A stretch of 64,000 bases of DNA, taken from contig NZ_AP027080.1 in the NCBI RefSeq assembly GCF_030295405.1, positions 62,001 through 126,000 of the forward strand, read 5' to 3'. The position numbers and the translations under genes were made by a program. Shown piece after piece: positions 49,922-58,752 of this stretch (the first letter of the stretch is position 1; every line of letters begins with the position of its first letter). The DNA comes from Mesoterricola silvestris (GTDB lineage Bacteria > Acidobacteriota > Holophagae > Holophagales > Holophagaceae). The notes below the pieces were generated by a model. That model saw only the letters and a program-made list of their open reading frames with translations, was not told where the DNA came from and did not search any database.

Positions 49922-51430
49922 TCAGCCCTTTTTCTTTCCCTGGAAAACCTGGAGCTGCTGGCCTTCCACATCCGTGAGGAGGCGCTGCACGTTGAGCAGG
50001 AACACGACGCCCTGGTCCGTGCGGGCCACCTTCTCGATGAAAGCGTTGGCGCCCACGGACGTCACCCGGGGGGGCTCCTCCAGCCGCCTCTGGTCCACGG
50101 ACTTCACCTCGTCCACGGCGTCCACCACGAGCCCCGTGGAGACCCCGCCGATGGGGGTGATGACGATGCGGGAGAGGTTGGTGGCCTTCTGGCGCTCCAG
50201 GCCGAAGCGCTCGCGCAGGTCGATGACCGGCATCACCTCGCCCCGGAGGTTCAGGACGCCTTCGATGAAGGAGGGCGCCCGGGGCACGGGGGTGATGTTG
50301 CTGACCATGATGATCTCCCGCACCTCGTGGAGGCGCAGGGAGTAGGCTTCGGGGCCCAGGCGGAAGACCACCAGCGGCAGCTCGAAGCTGTCGGCGTGCT
50401 CCTCCTTGGTCTCCTTGATGAGGCTGGTGCTCATGGCCGCGATCTTGGCCTGGTCCTCGCCCGTGATGATGTCGAGCACCTTCAGGAGGCTCACCATGCG
50501 GTCGGAGCGCACCACCACGCCCTCCAGGTCGCGGCTTTCGCGCTCGCTGAGGGTCTGGGGGGGCGGGAGGATCTCCTCCTCCTTGATGCGGATGATCTCC
50601 TGGATGCCGTCCACCACGATGCCCAGCTTGGCCTGGCCGAAGCTGAGGAGGATGACCATGTCGCCGGCGGTGGGGTTCTCGGCGGGCTCCACCTGGAGGA
50701 GCTGGATGAAGTCCAGGAGGGGGAGCACCTGATCCCGCAGGCAGATGACGCCCAGGACGTAGGGGGGCGCGTCGGGCACCTTGGTGATGGTGGGGATCTC
50801 GATGATCTCCTCCACCAGCTTGAGGTTGATGCCGAAGGACTCCCGGCCCAGGGTGAAGGTGACGTAGGGGAGCTCGTCCTCCACCAGCTCGGCCGCGGCG
50901 TCCTGGGACATGAAGGTGGAGGCGCCCGCGGCGGTGTCGGCCAGGGCCTCCCGGTGGCCGAATTCCGCCGAGTCCAGGATCTTCTCGAGGTTGATGAGGG
51001 TGATGAGGCGGTCGCCGGTGGTGACCATGCCCGCCAGGTACTCGCTGCGCACGCCGGCCACCAGGGGCGGGGTGTCGCGCAGGGTGAAGTCGTCGAGCTT
51101 GACCACCTCCGCCACGGAATCCACCATGAGCCCCGTGGGCTGGCCGGCCAGGCCCAGGATGATGATGCGGGTCTTGTCCGTGGGGGGCTTGGGGGGCAGG
51201 TGGAAGCGGAGCCGGCTGTCCAGCACCGGGATGATCATGCCCCGCAGGTTCACGACCCCCAGCACGAAGCTCGGTGCCCCCGGCACCGGCGTGATGGCGG
51301 TGCGGGGGGTGATCTCCTGGACCCGGTCGATGTCCAGACCGAATTCCACGCCGTCCAGGGTGAAGGTCACCAACTGGCCGGAGGGGACGAACTCATGGGC
51401 CTGCCTGGCCGTCGCTTCAGCTGTCGCCAT
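49922..51430 (-). CDS. Triple-CheW coupling protein
   Basis: A 502-residue protein made almost wholly of three CheW domains, at about 18-154, 187-325 and 350-486. Each has the CheW pattern: FTLDGVEFGLDIDRVQEI / NLRGMIIPVLD; FTLGRESFGINLKLVEEI / CLRDQVLPLLD; and FRLGPEAYSLRLHEVREI / NLRGEVMPVIDLRERF. Ordinary CheW has one domain. The linkers are short and charged. It lies four bases after the CheZ-like gene and four bases before cheA, so all are co-expressed. Three domains could link several kinases or receptors in an array (inference). Confidence 0.92.
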   Translation of the reverse strand: MATAEATARQAHEFVPSGQLVTFTLDGVEFGLDIDRVQEITPRTAITPVPGAPSFVLGVVNLRGMIIPVLDSRLRFHLPPKPPTDKTRIIILGLAGQPTGLMVDSVAEVVKLDDFTLRDTPPLVAGVRSEYLAGMVTTGDRLITLINLEKILDSAEFGHREALADTAAGASTFMSQDAAAELVEDELPYVTFTLGRESFGINLKLVEEIIEIPTITKVPDAPPYVLGVICLRDQVLPLLDFIQLLQVEPAENPTAGDMVILLSFGQAKLGIVVDGIQEIIRIKEEEILPPPQTLSERESRDLEGVVVRSDRMVSLLKVLDIITGEDQAKIAAMSTSLIKETKEEHADSFELPLVVFRLGPEAYSLRLHEVREIIMVSNITPVPRAPSFIEGVLNLRGEVMPVIDLRERFGLERQKATNLSRIVITPIGGVSTGLVVDAVDEVKSVDQRRLEEPPRVTSVGANAFIEKVARTDQGVVFLLNVQRLLTDVEGQQLQVFQGKKKG

Positions 51431-51433
51431 GGG

Positions 51434-52003
51434 TCATTCCTTCGTCTGCCGGCGTTTGAATTCCTCGATCACCGAATCGGCGTGGGATTTCTTCTCGTCG
51501 GGGGTGGTGCCGGTGGTGGCGATGGTGCGGCTGATGGAGGCCCGCTCCCCCTCGCTCTTCAGGCCCGTGCCCAGGAGGTCCACGATGTAGTCGTGGATCT
51601 GGCGCAGGTGGTGGACGATCCGCTCGAGCTTCTGCCGGGTGATGTCCTGGAACTGCATGAGGTCCATGGCCTCGTAGACCTTGTCCTGGATGTCCTTGCC
51701 CGCGCCCATCACCTGGCGGATGGCCTCCTGCACCCCGGGGTCCTGGGCGGCCGGGTGGGCCATGAGCCCCGTGATGAGGGTCTGCTGCTGGCCCACCAGG
51801 GTGCTGATGAGATCCAGCTGGTCCATGACCTTGTTGGTCTCCCGCTCCGTGACGGCCGTGACCGCGTCCAGCTCGGAGATCACGTGGCCCTGGGGGTCCG
51901 GAGCCGGGGCCTCCGGCGCCTTGGCGGGGGCCGCCTCCTTCTTGCCCTTGCCGGGCTTGGCCGGCGCGTTCTTCATGAGGGCGTCGATTTCGGACTGATC
52001 CAT
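51434..52003 (-). CDS. CheZ-like protein with FliM-type N-terminal motif
   Basis: A 189-residue mostly helical protein. The first ten residues, MDQSEIDALM, match the SQxEIDALL-type peptide by which FliM binds phospho-CheY. A Lys/Ala/Pro linker (12-38) follows. The helical part (~40-150) has QLDLISTLVGQQQTLI and then FQDITRQKLERIVHHLRQ, which carries the CheZ D-x3-Q pair (Asp120, Gln124). It is directly after cheY and before the triple-CheW gene. I infer a CheY-P phosphatase that captures CheY-P with its N-terminal peptide. It shares the active-site helix with the CheW fusion at 46863. Confidence 0.75.
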   Translation of the reverse strand: MDQSEIDALMKNAPAKPGKGKKEAAPAKAPEAPAPDPQGHVISELDAVTAVTERETNKVMDQLDLISTLVGQQQTLITGLMAHPAAQDPGVQEAIRQVMGAGKDIQDKVYEAMDLMQFQDITRQKLERIVHHLRQIHDYIVDLLGTGLKSEGERASISRTIATTGTTPDEKKSHADSVIEEFKRRQTKE

Positions 52004-52035
52004 GGTGCCTCCCCTAAGGAGTGGGTCTGGGAGGT

Positions 52036-52392
52036 CTAGCCGAGCAGGGACTCGATCTTTTCCTTGAGCGTCTCGGGCGTGAAGGGCTTGACCACGTAGT
52101 TGTTCACGCCGGCCTGGAGGGCCTGGACGATGTCCTCCTTGGCGGCGTTGGTGGTGACCATGAGGATGGGGATCGTGGTGTTCTGGCCGCGCACCGTCTG
52201 AACGAACTCCAGGCCGTCCATCTCCGGCATGTTCCAGTCGGTGATGATCATCTCCACGCCGCCCTGGCCGAGCTTCTCCAGCCCCGCCTTGCCGTGCTCC
52301 CCTTCCACCACGTCGGTGTAGCCGATGCGGGAGAGGGTGTTGATGATGATGCGGCGCATCGTCGAAGAGTCGTCAACGATTAGGATCTTCAA
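52036..52392 (-). CDS. cheY: CheY-type single-domain response regulator
   Basis: A 118-residue receiver domain. MKILIVDDSSTMRRIIINTL has the acidic pair, MIITDWNMPEMDG has the phosphorylated Asp, MVTTNA has the conserved Thr, and NYVVKPFTPE the Lys. These are CheY-class residues. It is the expected substrate of the CheA at 47795 and of the two CheZ-like proteins. It starts 24 bp after the PilZ gene. The target may be a flagellar motor or another output; no motor gene is in the window. Confidence 0.95.
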   Translation of the reverse strand: MKILIVDDSSTMRRIIINTLSRIGYTDVVEGEHGKAGLEKLGQGGVEMIITDWNMPEMDGLEFVQTVRGQNTTIPILMVTTNAAKEDIVQALQAGVNNYVVKPFTPETLKEKIESLLG

Positions 52393-52416
52393 GGGAGCTC
52401 CTTTTTGGTCAATATC

Positions 52417-52812
52417 CTACTTCTCTTCCGCCGTTGCTGCGGCCTCGATGAATTTCAGGAGGGCCGCTTGGTCATCCGGATACACGTTGAGGAATTTTAC
52501 CCCAAGTTCATATTCCCCGCTTTCCAGGTGTTCCACCCGGACGACTTTCCCCACGGCCACCAGGGGCCTGAGATCCGCGTCGGCCGCCGGGCCGAAATGG
52601 TTCTGGTGCCTCCCCCATCCGGGAACCCGGATTTCCAGCTTCAGGAGTGTTTCAAGGGGCAGCTCCCGGGGGGAGTTCAGCAGGAGGCCGCCGCCGGAGA
52701 TGTCCCCGTAGCTGCTGGTGGAGGGCTCCGGCTCCCGGGCGAAGGACAGCTCCTGGAAACCCACGGTGGCCCCCATGGGGATTCTTCGGTAGTTTCGGCG
52801 TTCGGAGGACAT
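52417..52812 (-). CDS. PilZ-domain protein
   Basis: A 131-residue single PilZ domain, a likely c-di-GMP receptor. The N-terminal RRNYRRIPM contains the RxxxR-type motif and DISGGGLLL the D/NxSxxG motif. KFLNVYPDDQAALLKFIEAA is the usual C-terminal helix. It begins the tightly packed part of the che-like operon, 24 bp before cheY, so c-di-GMP and the CheA pathway probably meet here. I chose ATG 52812 because the longer frame upstream has no RBS. Confidence 0.88.
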   Translation of the reverse strand: MSSERRNYRRIPMGATVGFQELSFAREPEPSTSSYGDISGGGLLLNSPRELPLETLLKLEIRVPGWGRHQNHFGPAADADLRPLVAVGKVVRVEHLESGEYELGVKFLNVYPDDQAALLKFIEAAATAEEK

Positions 52813-52927
52813 GGGAGCGTTCCTATGCTTGAGGATCGGAGGCAGGGAATCCCGGCTTGAATTTGCGTCGGAGTAGGTCATTTCAACATGTCGGGAGGGG
52901 CAATGTCCAAGGCGGAGGAGGCCCCGT

Positions 52928-54502
52928 TCATTCCCAGGGCACCAGGAAGGGCCGCACCTCCAGTTCGATGTTCTTGAGAGAGACGGGCTGGAGCGGGATG
53001 AACTCTTTTGATTGTAGTATTTCCGCCGTCCTGGGGCCAATGGCGATCTGGCCGGGGCCCGCCACGGCGCTTTCCAGGCGGGAGGCCAGGTTCACCGTGG
53101 AGCCCATGACGGTGTAGTCCATGCGCTTCTCGCAGCCGATGTCCCCGGCGAAGGCCTCGCCGCTGTTGATCCCGATGCGCATTTTCAGTTCCGGGTAGCC
53201 CGCGGGCCGGTCGGCGTTCAGGGCCTTGAGGCCCTGCTGCATGGCCCGGGCGGCCTCCACCGCGTGGGCGGCGTGGTCCGGGTCCGGCGCCGGGGCCCCG
53301 AAGAAGGCCATGATGGCGTCGCCGATGTACTTGTCCAGGGTTCCCCCCCGGATGAAGATCTGCTCGGTCATGACCTCGAAGGACCGGTTGAGGATGGAGG
53401 CCAGTTGCAGGGGCTCCATGCCTTCGGACATGCGGGTGAACCCGGAGATGTCCGCGAAGAGCACCGAGATCTCGCACCGGCGGGCCTGGAGGATGGGGGC
53501 GTCCAGGTTCTGGGCGGCGTGGAGGATCTCGTTGACCACCTGGGGGCTGTGGTAGCGCTCCAGGCGCTGGCGGAACCGGGTCTCCCGCTCCCGCTGGATG
53601 CCCACGGCGGCGAAATTGGCCATGGCGGACAGGAGGTGCTCATCCTCCCGCTTGAAACCGCCCTTGTTGAGGCTGGATTCCAGGTAGATCACCCCCAGGG
53701 ACTGGGTGTCCACGATGAGGGGGGCGCACAGGGCCGAGGAGATGCCATGGATCTTGATGCTCTCCCCCGCGGAAAACCGGGGGTCCACCCGGGCGTCGGT
53801 GGTGAGGATCGTGACCTTGGCGGTCATGGCCGTGCGGGCAATGGTCCGGCTGATGGGAGTGGTGATGGCGCCGGGCCTTTCCTCCCACACGAATTCGGGC
53901 ACCAGGTCCCCCGAGGGGTCCGCCAGGAGGATGAATCCCCGCTGGCAGGGGATCTGGGCCGAAACGAGGCTCATGACCGATTCCAGGAGCTCGGCCAGGC
54001 CCGCGGCCGCCAGGAGCTTGCCCGCCATGGAGGCCAGGCGGGAGAACAGGGCCTCCACCTCGGCCGGCGCTTTGTCCGCTTGGTGGCGGGCCAGCAGGTC
54101 CTCCAGGGTGGCGTGGGGCACCATGATGCTGCCGGAGGTGTCGAAGGCCCGGTCCTCCAGGGCGATGCGGGCCTCGGTGTGGGCTTTGGGCGGCGCCGGC
54201 TGGGGGGCCGCGGCCGTTTCCTCCCGCACCCACTGGATGGGCACCTCCCCCAGGAGGATGGTGTCCCCGGGGTGGAGGGGGGTGGGCTCCAGCACGGGGG
54301 CGTCCCTGTAGGTGGTGCCGTTCATGGACTTCATGTCCTGCACATGGACCTGGCCGCCCTTCAGGAAAAAGCGAGCGTGCACACGGCTGACCGCATTGGA
54401 CGTGATCTTCACCGTGGCCGCGTCCCCCCGGCCCACGGTGATCCCTTCTTCCGTGAGTTCCACCGTCCGGCGTGCCCCTTCGACGAGCAGGATGATCTTC
54501 AT
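52928..54502 (-). CDS. FHA-GAF-class III adenylate/guanylate cyclase
   Basis: A 524-residue cytoplasmic signalling enzyme. FHA (about 20-95) has ITVGRGDAATVKI, NAVSRVHARFF and SMNGTTYRD, so it should bind phosphothreonine. GAF (about 150-310) follows. The cyclase domain (about 340-520) has VLFADISGFTRMSEGM with the first metal Asp, KYIGDAIMAFFGAP with the second, and MGSTVNLASRLES. The purine-selecting residues cannot be assigned safely by eye, so cAMP or cGMP remain open. It lies 115 bp upstream of the PilZ gene on the same strand and diverges from rimO. Confidence 0.92.
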   Translation of the reverse strand: MKIILLVEGARRTVELTEEGITVGRGDAATVKITSNAVSRVHARFFLKGGQVHVQDMKSMNGTTYRDAPVLEPTPLHPGDTILLGEVPIQWVREETAAAPQPAPPKAHTEARIALEDRAFDTSGSIMVPHATLEDLLARHQADKAPAEVEALFSRLASMAGKLLAAAGLAELLESVMSLVSAQIPCQRGFILLADPSGDLVPEFVWEERPGAITTPISRTIARTAMTAKVTILTTDARVDPRFSAGESIKIHGISSALCAPLIVDTQSLGVIYLESSLNKGGFKREDEHLLSAMANFAAVGIQRERETRFRQRLERYHSPQVVNEILHAAQNLDAPILQARRCEISVLFADISGFTRMSEGMEPLQLASILNRSFEVMTEQIFIRGGTLDKYIGDAIMAFFGAPAPDPDHAAHAVEAARAMQQGLKALNADRPAGYPELKMRIGINSGEAFAGDIGCEKRMDYTVMGSTVNLASRLESAVAGPGQIAIGPRTAEILQSKEFIPLQPVSLKNIELEVRPFLVPWE

Positions 54503-54572
54503 GGGCTTCCACTCTCAGCAGAATGCAGAGAATAGCACCGATAACGTTATTCTGGAGGGTCAAGGAGGCCGG

Positions 54573-55949
54573 ATGGCCAAAGTCGGTTTCATGTCCCTGG
54601 GCTGCCCCAAGAATCTCGTGGACAGCGAGGTGATGCTCGGCCACCTGCGGCTGAAGGGGTTCACCATCACCCCGGACCCCGCCCAGGCGGAGATCCTGGT
54701 GGTCAATACCTGCGGCTTCATCGAATCCGCCAAGAAGGAGAGCATCGAGGCCATCCTCCAGGCCGCCTCCCACAAGAAGACGGGGGCCTGCCGCAAGCTG
54801 GTGGTGGCGGGGTGCATGGTGGAGCGCTACCGGGACCAGCTCCTGGCGGATATGCCCGAGATCGACGCCTGCCTGGGCACCCGGGACATCGAGCACATCG
54901 CCGAGGTGCTGGGCGCCTCGGACCGGCTCTTCGAGCCCGAGCGGGACCCCGGCTACCTCTACACCGAGGCCAGCCCGAGGCTCCTCACGACCCCCAAGGC
55001 CAGCGCCTACCTCAAGATCAGCGAGGGCTGCGACCACAGCTGCGCCTTCTGCATCATCCCGGCCATCCGGGGCCCCCAGCGGAGCCGGAGCATCGATTCC
55101 GTGGTGGCCGAGGCCCGGAACCTGGTGGCCGGGGGCGCCCTGGAGATCAACCTCGTGGGCCAGGACACCACCGACTTCGGCCGCGACCTGGGGGACCCGG
55201 ACGCCCTGGAGAAGCTGGTGCGCGCCCTGGGCGGGGTGGAGGGCCTGCGGTGGTTCCGCATCCACTACGCCTACCCCAACCGCCTCACCGACGGCCTCCT
55301 CCATGCCATCGCGGAAACGCCCAACTGCGCCAAGTACCTGGACATGCCCCTCCAGCACGGGGACGCGGCGGTGCTCAAGGCCATGGCCCGGGGCGGGGGG
55401 CGCAAGCCCTTCCTCAAGCTCCTGGAAAAGGCACGGCGCATCGTCCCGGACGTCTTCATCCGGTCCAACTTCATCGTGGGCTTCCCCTCGGAGGACGAGG
55501 CGGCCTTCGGGGAGCTGCGGGCCTTCGTGGAGGAGGCCCGGTTCGAGCACGTGGGGGTCTTCACCTACTCCCTGGAGGAGGGGACGCCGGCCTTCGCCCT
55601 GGGGGACCCGGTTCCCGCCCGCACCAAGAACAGCCGCAAGCGCATCCTCATGGAGCTCCAGCAGAAGATCTGCCGGGACCGGAACCGGGGCCTGGAGGGA
55701 CGGGTGCTGGACGTGCTGGTGGAGGGCACCCACGAGGAGACCGACATGGTCTTCAAGGGCCGGCACATGGGCCAGGCGCCGGAGGTTGACGGCGGGGTGC
55801 TCATCGTGGGCGGCGACGTGGTGCCGGGCACCATCCAGCCCGTGCGCATCACCAAGGGCCACGCCTACGACCTGGTGGGCGAGGTGGTGGAGGGCGGGGC
55901 GGAGGAGGCCGTGCGCCGCTACGAGGAATCCCGGCGGTCCCGTTCCTGA
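54573..55949 (+). CDS. rimO: Ribosomal protein S12 methylthiotransferase RimO
   Basis: Radical-SAM/[4Fe-4S] enzyme that adds a methylthio group to Asp of ribosomal protein S12. The 458-residue protein has the UPF0004 domain with FMSLGCPKNLVDSE, VNTCGFIESAKKES and VAGCMVERY (the three cluster cysteines), the radical-SAM motif CDHSCAFC, and a C-terminal TRAM domain. GCPKN-VDSE is RimO-specific versus MiaB. The ATG has GGAGG just upstream. In the 70-bp gap to the divergent cyclase gene, ATAACGTTAT (54541-54550) is a perfect palindrome and a possible operator. Confidence 0.96.
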   Translation: MAKVGFMSLGCPKNLVDSEVMLGHLRLKGFTITPDPAQAEILVVNTCGFIESAKKESIEAILQAASHKKTGACRKLVVAGCMVERYRDQLLADMPEIDACLGTRDIEHIAEVLGASDRLFEPERDPGYLYTEASPRLLTTPKASAYLKISEGCDHSCAFCIIPAIRGPQRSRSIDSVVAEARNLVAGGALEINLVGQDTTDFGRDLGDPDALEKLVRALGGVEGLRWFRIHYAYPNRLTDGLLHAIAETPNCAKYLDMPLQHGDAAVLKAMARGGGRKPFLKLLEKARRIVPDVFIRSNFIVGFPSEDEAAFGELRAFVEEARFEHVGVFTYSLEEGTPAFALGDPVPARTKNSRKRILMELQQKICRDRNRGLEGRVLDVLVEGTHEETDMVFKGRHMGQAPEVDGGVLIVGGDVVPGTIQPVRITKGHAYDLVGEVVEGGAEEAVRRYEESRRSRS

Positions 55950-55990
55950 CCGGATGAGTCTGGTTTAGACTATCGCCCAGGAGGCACGCG

Positions 55991-56440
55991 ATGTCCGAGA
56001 AATTCCCCGTCACCGTCAGCTGGAAGGGCACCACAAGCGACGCGACGTACACCCGCTCGTCCCTGCTCGCCAAGCCCGGGGCCCCCGCCCCCATCCCGGC
56101 CAGCAGCAGCGTGGCCAACGGCGGCGAGGCCTCCCGGTGGAATCCCGAGGACCTCCTGGCCGCCGCCATGGCCCAGTGCCACATGCTCACCTTCCTGGCC
56201 CTGGCCACCAAGGTGCGCCTGGAGGTGGTCGCCTACGAGGGCGCCGCCGAGGCCGCCATGGAGACCGTGGACCGGATCACGAAGGTGGCGGCCATCGCCC
56301 TGAGGCCCACCATCACCGTGGCCCCCGGCACCAGCCACGACAAGGTGCGGGAGATGTTCGAGAAGGCCCACAAGTACTGCGTCATCGCCAATTCCTTCAA
56401 CGGCGAGGTCACCCTGGAGCCCAGCGTGGTGGACGCCTGA
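55991..56440 (+). CDS. OsmC-family peroxiredoxin
   Basis: A 149-residue OsmC/Ohr-family thiol peroxidase that reduces organic hydroperoxides. The two redox cysteines are Cys63 in AAMAQCHMLTFLAL and Cys130 in HKYCVIANS. SRWNPEDLLAAAM is the usual lead-in to the first. It is closer to the OsmC/YhfA branch than to Ohr by eye. The gene is followed by pgpA with stop/start overlap (TGATG), so both are co-translated, although no functional link is known. Confidence 0.9.
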   Translation: MSEKFPVTVSWKGTTSDATYTRSSLLAKPGAPAPIPASSSVANGGEASRWNPEDLLAAAMAQCHMLTFLALATKVRLEVVAYEGAAEAAMETVDRITKVAAIALRPTITVAPGTSHDKVREMFEKAHKYCVIANSFNGEVTLEPSVVDA

Positions 56441-56985
56441 TGGGGGCTCCGCGCTGGGCCTGGTGGGTGGCCACGGGGCTGGGTTCGGGCCGCCTGCGCC
56501 CGGCCCCCGGCACCTGGGGCTCCCTGGCGGGCCTGGCCTTCTGGTGCCTGCTCACGCCAGGGCTGGCGGCGGCGGGGTCCTGGGTTTCGGAAGGGCTCTT
56601 CCTGGCCGCCCCCGCGGCCATGACCTGGCTGGCCGTGGCCGCCTCCGACCGCGTGGTGGCCGAGACGGGCGACAAGGACCCCGGCTACATCGTCGCGGAC
56701 GAGTGGGCCGGGCTCTGGATCGCGCTCTGGCCGGTGCGCTGGGAGATCGCCAACGGCCTGCATGGGGGCCTTCCGGGCGGAGCCTGGCGCCTGCTTCCGG
56801 CGCTGGCCATCCCCTTCCTGGCCTTCCGCCTCTTCGATATCTGGAAGCCCTGGCCCATCCGGCAGATCCAGGTGCTGCCCGCCGGAGGGGGGATCGTGGC
56901 GGACGACGTGGTGGCGGGCTTCTTCAGCATCCCGCCCGTGGTGCTCCTGGTGCCGGCCGCCACCCGGATCCTGGCGGGGATCTGA
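56440..56985 (+). CDS. pgpA: Phosphatidylglycerophosphatase A
   Basis: Inner-membrane enzyme that dephosphorylates phosphatidylglycerophosphate to phosphatidylglycerol. The 181-residue protein has GLGSGRLRPAPGTWGSLAG, DKDPGYIVADEWAGLWIAL with the metal-binding Asp-Glu pair, AFRLFDIWKPWPI, and GGGIVADDVVAGFFS. Four hydrophobic segments are visible. It overlaps the OsmC stop and converges with the XPB helicase gene 15 bp away. Confidence 0.94.
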   Translation: MGAPRWAWWVATGLGSGRLRPAPGTWGSLAGLAFWCLLTPGLAAAGSWVSEGLFLAAPAAMTWLAVAASDRVVAETGDKDPGYIVADEWAGLWIALWPVRWEIANGLHGGLPGGAWRLLPALAIPFLAFRLFDIWKPWPIRQIQVLPAGGGIVADDVVAGFFSIPPVVLLVPAATRILAGI

Positions 56986-57000
56986 GGCCCCGAAGCCCGC

Positions 57001-58752
57001 TCAGGGCTGGAGGGGCGCGGCGTCGTCCAGCATCTGCCGCCACACCGTGGGTTCGCTCAGACCGTTCTCGTCCAGGTGCCGGCTCTCGATGAGGTACCGG
57101 TACCCCTGTTCCGTGAGGAAGAGCTGCCGGTTCCGGGCGAATTCCTGCTCGGTGGTGTCCCTGGAGATCAGGGAGTAGAAGAAGCTGATGTTGCGGTCCC
57201 CCTTGGGACGGAGGATCCGGCCCAGGCGCTGGGCCTCCTCCTGGCGGGATCCGAAGGTGCCGCTCACCTGGATGGCCACGCTGGCATCCGGCAGGTCGAT
57301 GGCGAAATTGGCCACCTTGCTCACGATGAGCACCTTCAGCTCCCCGGCCTTGAACCGGCGGTACAGCTCCTCGCGCTCCCGTTCGGGGGTCTGGCCCGTG
57401 AGCACGGGCGCGTCCAGGCGCTCGCCGATGATCCGCAGCTGCTCCAGGTACTGCCCGATGACCAGCACGCTGTCGCCGGGATGACCCGCCAGCAGCTCGT
57501 CCATGACCTTCAGCTTCAGGCTGTTCTCCGAGGCGATGCGGAAGCGCGCCCGCTGGTCGGCCACGGCGTAGTCCATGCGCTCGTCCGAGGGCAGGGGCAC
57601 CCGGATCTCCAGGCAGTGGGCCGTGGCGATGAAGCCGCTCTTCTCCAGGGTCTTCCAGGGCACGTCCACGCGCTTGGGGCCGATGAGGGAGAAGACGTCC
57701 TCCTCCTTGCCGTCCTCCCGCACCAGGGTGGCGGTGAGGCCCAGGCGGCGCTTGGCCTGGAGCTCGGCCACGGCCCGGAACACCGGGGCGGGCAGCATGT
57801 GCACTTCGTCGTGGATCACCAGGCCCCAGTTGGCGGCCTCGAAGATCTTGAAGTGCTCGAAGGGGGCGCCCTTGCTCTTGCGGTAGGTGAGGATCTGGTA
57901 GGTGGCGATGGTGACGGGGCGGATCTCCTTGGTGTCGCCCGTGTAGAGGCCGATGTCCTCCTCCCGCAGGGAGGTCTTGTCCAGCAGCTCCTGCTTCCAC
58001 TGCTTGACGGCGGTGACGTTGGTGGTGAGCACCAGGGTGCGGGTCTGGAGCCGGGCCATGCATCCGATGGCGATGACCGTCTTGCCCGCCCCGCAGGGGA
58101 GCACAAGGACCCCGGCGCCGCCCTCGGGGCCGCCGCCCGCGTGGAAGACGTCCACTGCGGCCTGCTGGTATGGCCGCAGGCCGAAGGGCCTGCCGGTGCC
58201 GGCCAGGTTCTCCCGCAGGGCGAATTCCAGGGGGTCCCCGGGCTTGAAGCCGGCCAGGTCCTGCACCGGGTGGCCCAGGCGGATGAGCTGGAGCTTCACT
58301 TCGCCCCGCTTGCCGTCGGCCAGGAAGATGCCCCGCTGGTCCGGGTAGGGCTCGGCCAGATGCTCCTGGAGGCTGCGCTGGTTCTCCAGCTCATAGAAGA
58401 GGCCCCGGTCGTCCATCTCCAGGGCCAGGCGGTCGCCCTTCTGCACCAGGCGCAGCTTCCCGTAGCGGGTGCCGTGGTCCTGGATCTCCTGGAGGAGGTT
58501 CTGGGGCACGGGGTACTTGGACCAGCGGTTGAGGGTCGAGGCCATCTCCTCGCAGGTGACCCCCGAGGCCGAGGCGTTCCACAGGGACAAGGGGGTGATG
58601 CGGTACGTGTGGATGTGCTCCGGGGATTTCACCAGTTCCGCGAAGCGGCTCAACTCGTCGCGCACTTCCTCGAAGGACGGATGGGCCACCTCCAGGAGAA
58701 GGGTCCTGTCGCTCTGGACGATCAAGGGGTTGTCCGGACGTAGGGCAATCAC
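57001..58752 (-). CDS. XPB-family DNA helicase
   Basis: A 583-residue SF2 3'-5' helicase like archaeal and mycobacterial XPB. Motif I is PCGAGKT (219-225) after the Q-like GLRPYQQAAV, motif II is HDEVH (Asp315-Glu316-Val-His318), the XPB-specific RED motif is Arg345-Glu346-Asp347, and motif VI is EEAQRLGRILRP. The N-terminal ~185 residues form the damage-recognition-like domain and a second small domain. It is divergent from the XPB-N/WYL gene 173 bp away. DNA repair or transcription-linked unwinding is expected by family; the exact process in bacteria is not settled. Confidence 0.93.
   Translation of the reverse strand: MIALRPDNPLIVQSDRTLLLEVAHPSFEEVRDELSRFAELVKSPEHIHTYRITPLSLWNASASGVTCEEMASTLNRWSKYPVPQNLLQEIQDHGTRYGKLRLVQKGDRLALEMDDRGLFYELENQRSLQEHLAEPYPDQRGIFLADGKRGEVKLQLIRLGHPVQDLAGFKPGDPLEFALRENLAGTGRPFGLRPYQQAAVDVFHAGGGPEGGAGVLVLPCGAGKTVIAIGCMARLQTRTLVLTTNVTAVKQWKQELLDKTSLREEDIGLYTGDTKEIRPVTIATYQILTYRKSKGAPFEHFKIFEAANWGLVIHDEVHMLPAPVFRAVAELQAKRRLGLTATLVREDGKEEDVFSLIGPKRVDVPWKTLEKSGFIATAHCLEIRVPLPSDERMDYAVADQRARFRIASENSLKLKVMDELLAGHPGDSVLVIGQYLEQLRIIGERLDAPVLTGQTPEREREELYRRFKAGELKVLIVSKVANFAIDLPDASVAIQVSGTFGSRQEEAQRLGRILRPKGDRNISFFYSLISRDTTEQEFARNRQLFLTEQGYRYLIESRHLDENGLSEPTVWRQMLDDAAPLQP

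Noticed and set aside
48047-52039. A 1330-codon open frame on the plus strand, rich in His, Glu, Gly and Leu
   Set aside because: It is wholly antisense to cheY, the CheZ-like, triple-CheW and cheA genes, which have strong families. High GC removes stop codons in the third frame, and the protein is compositionally biased with no domain.
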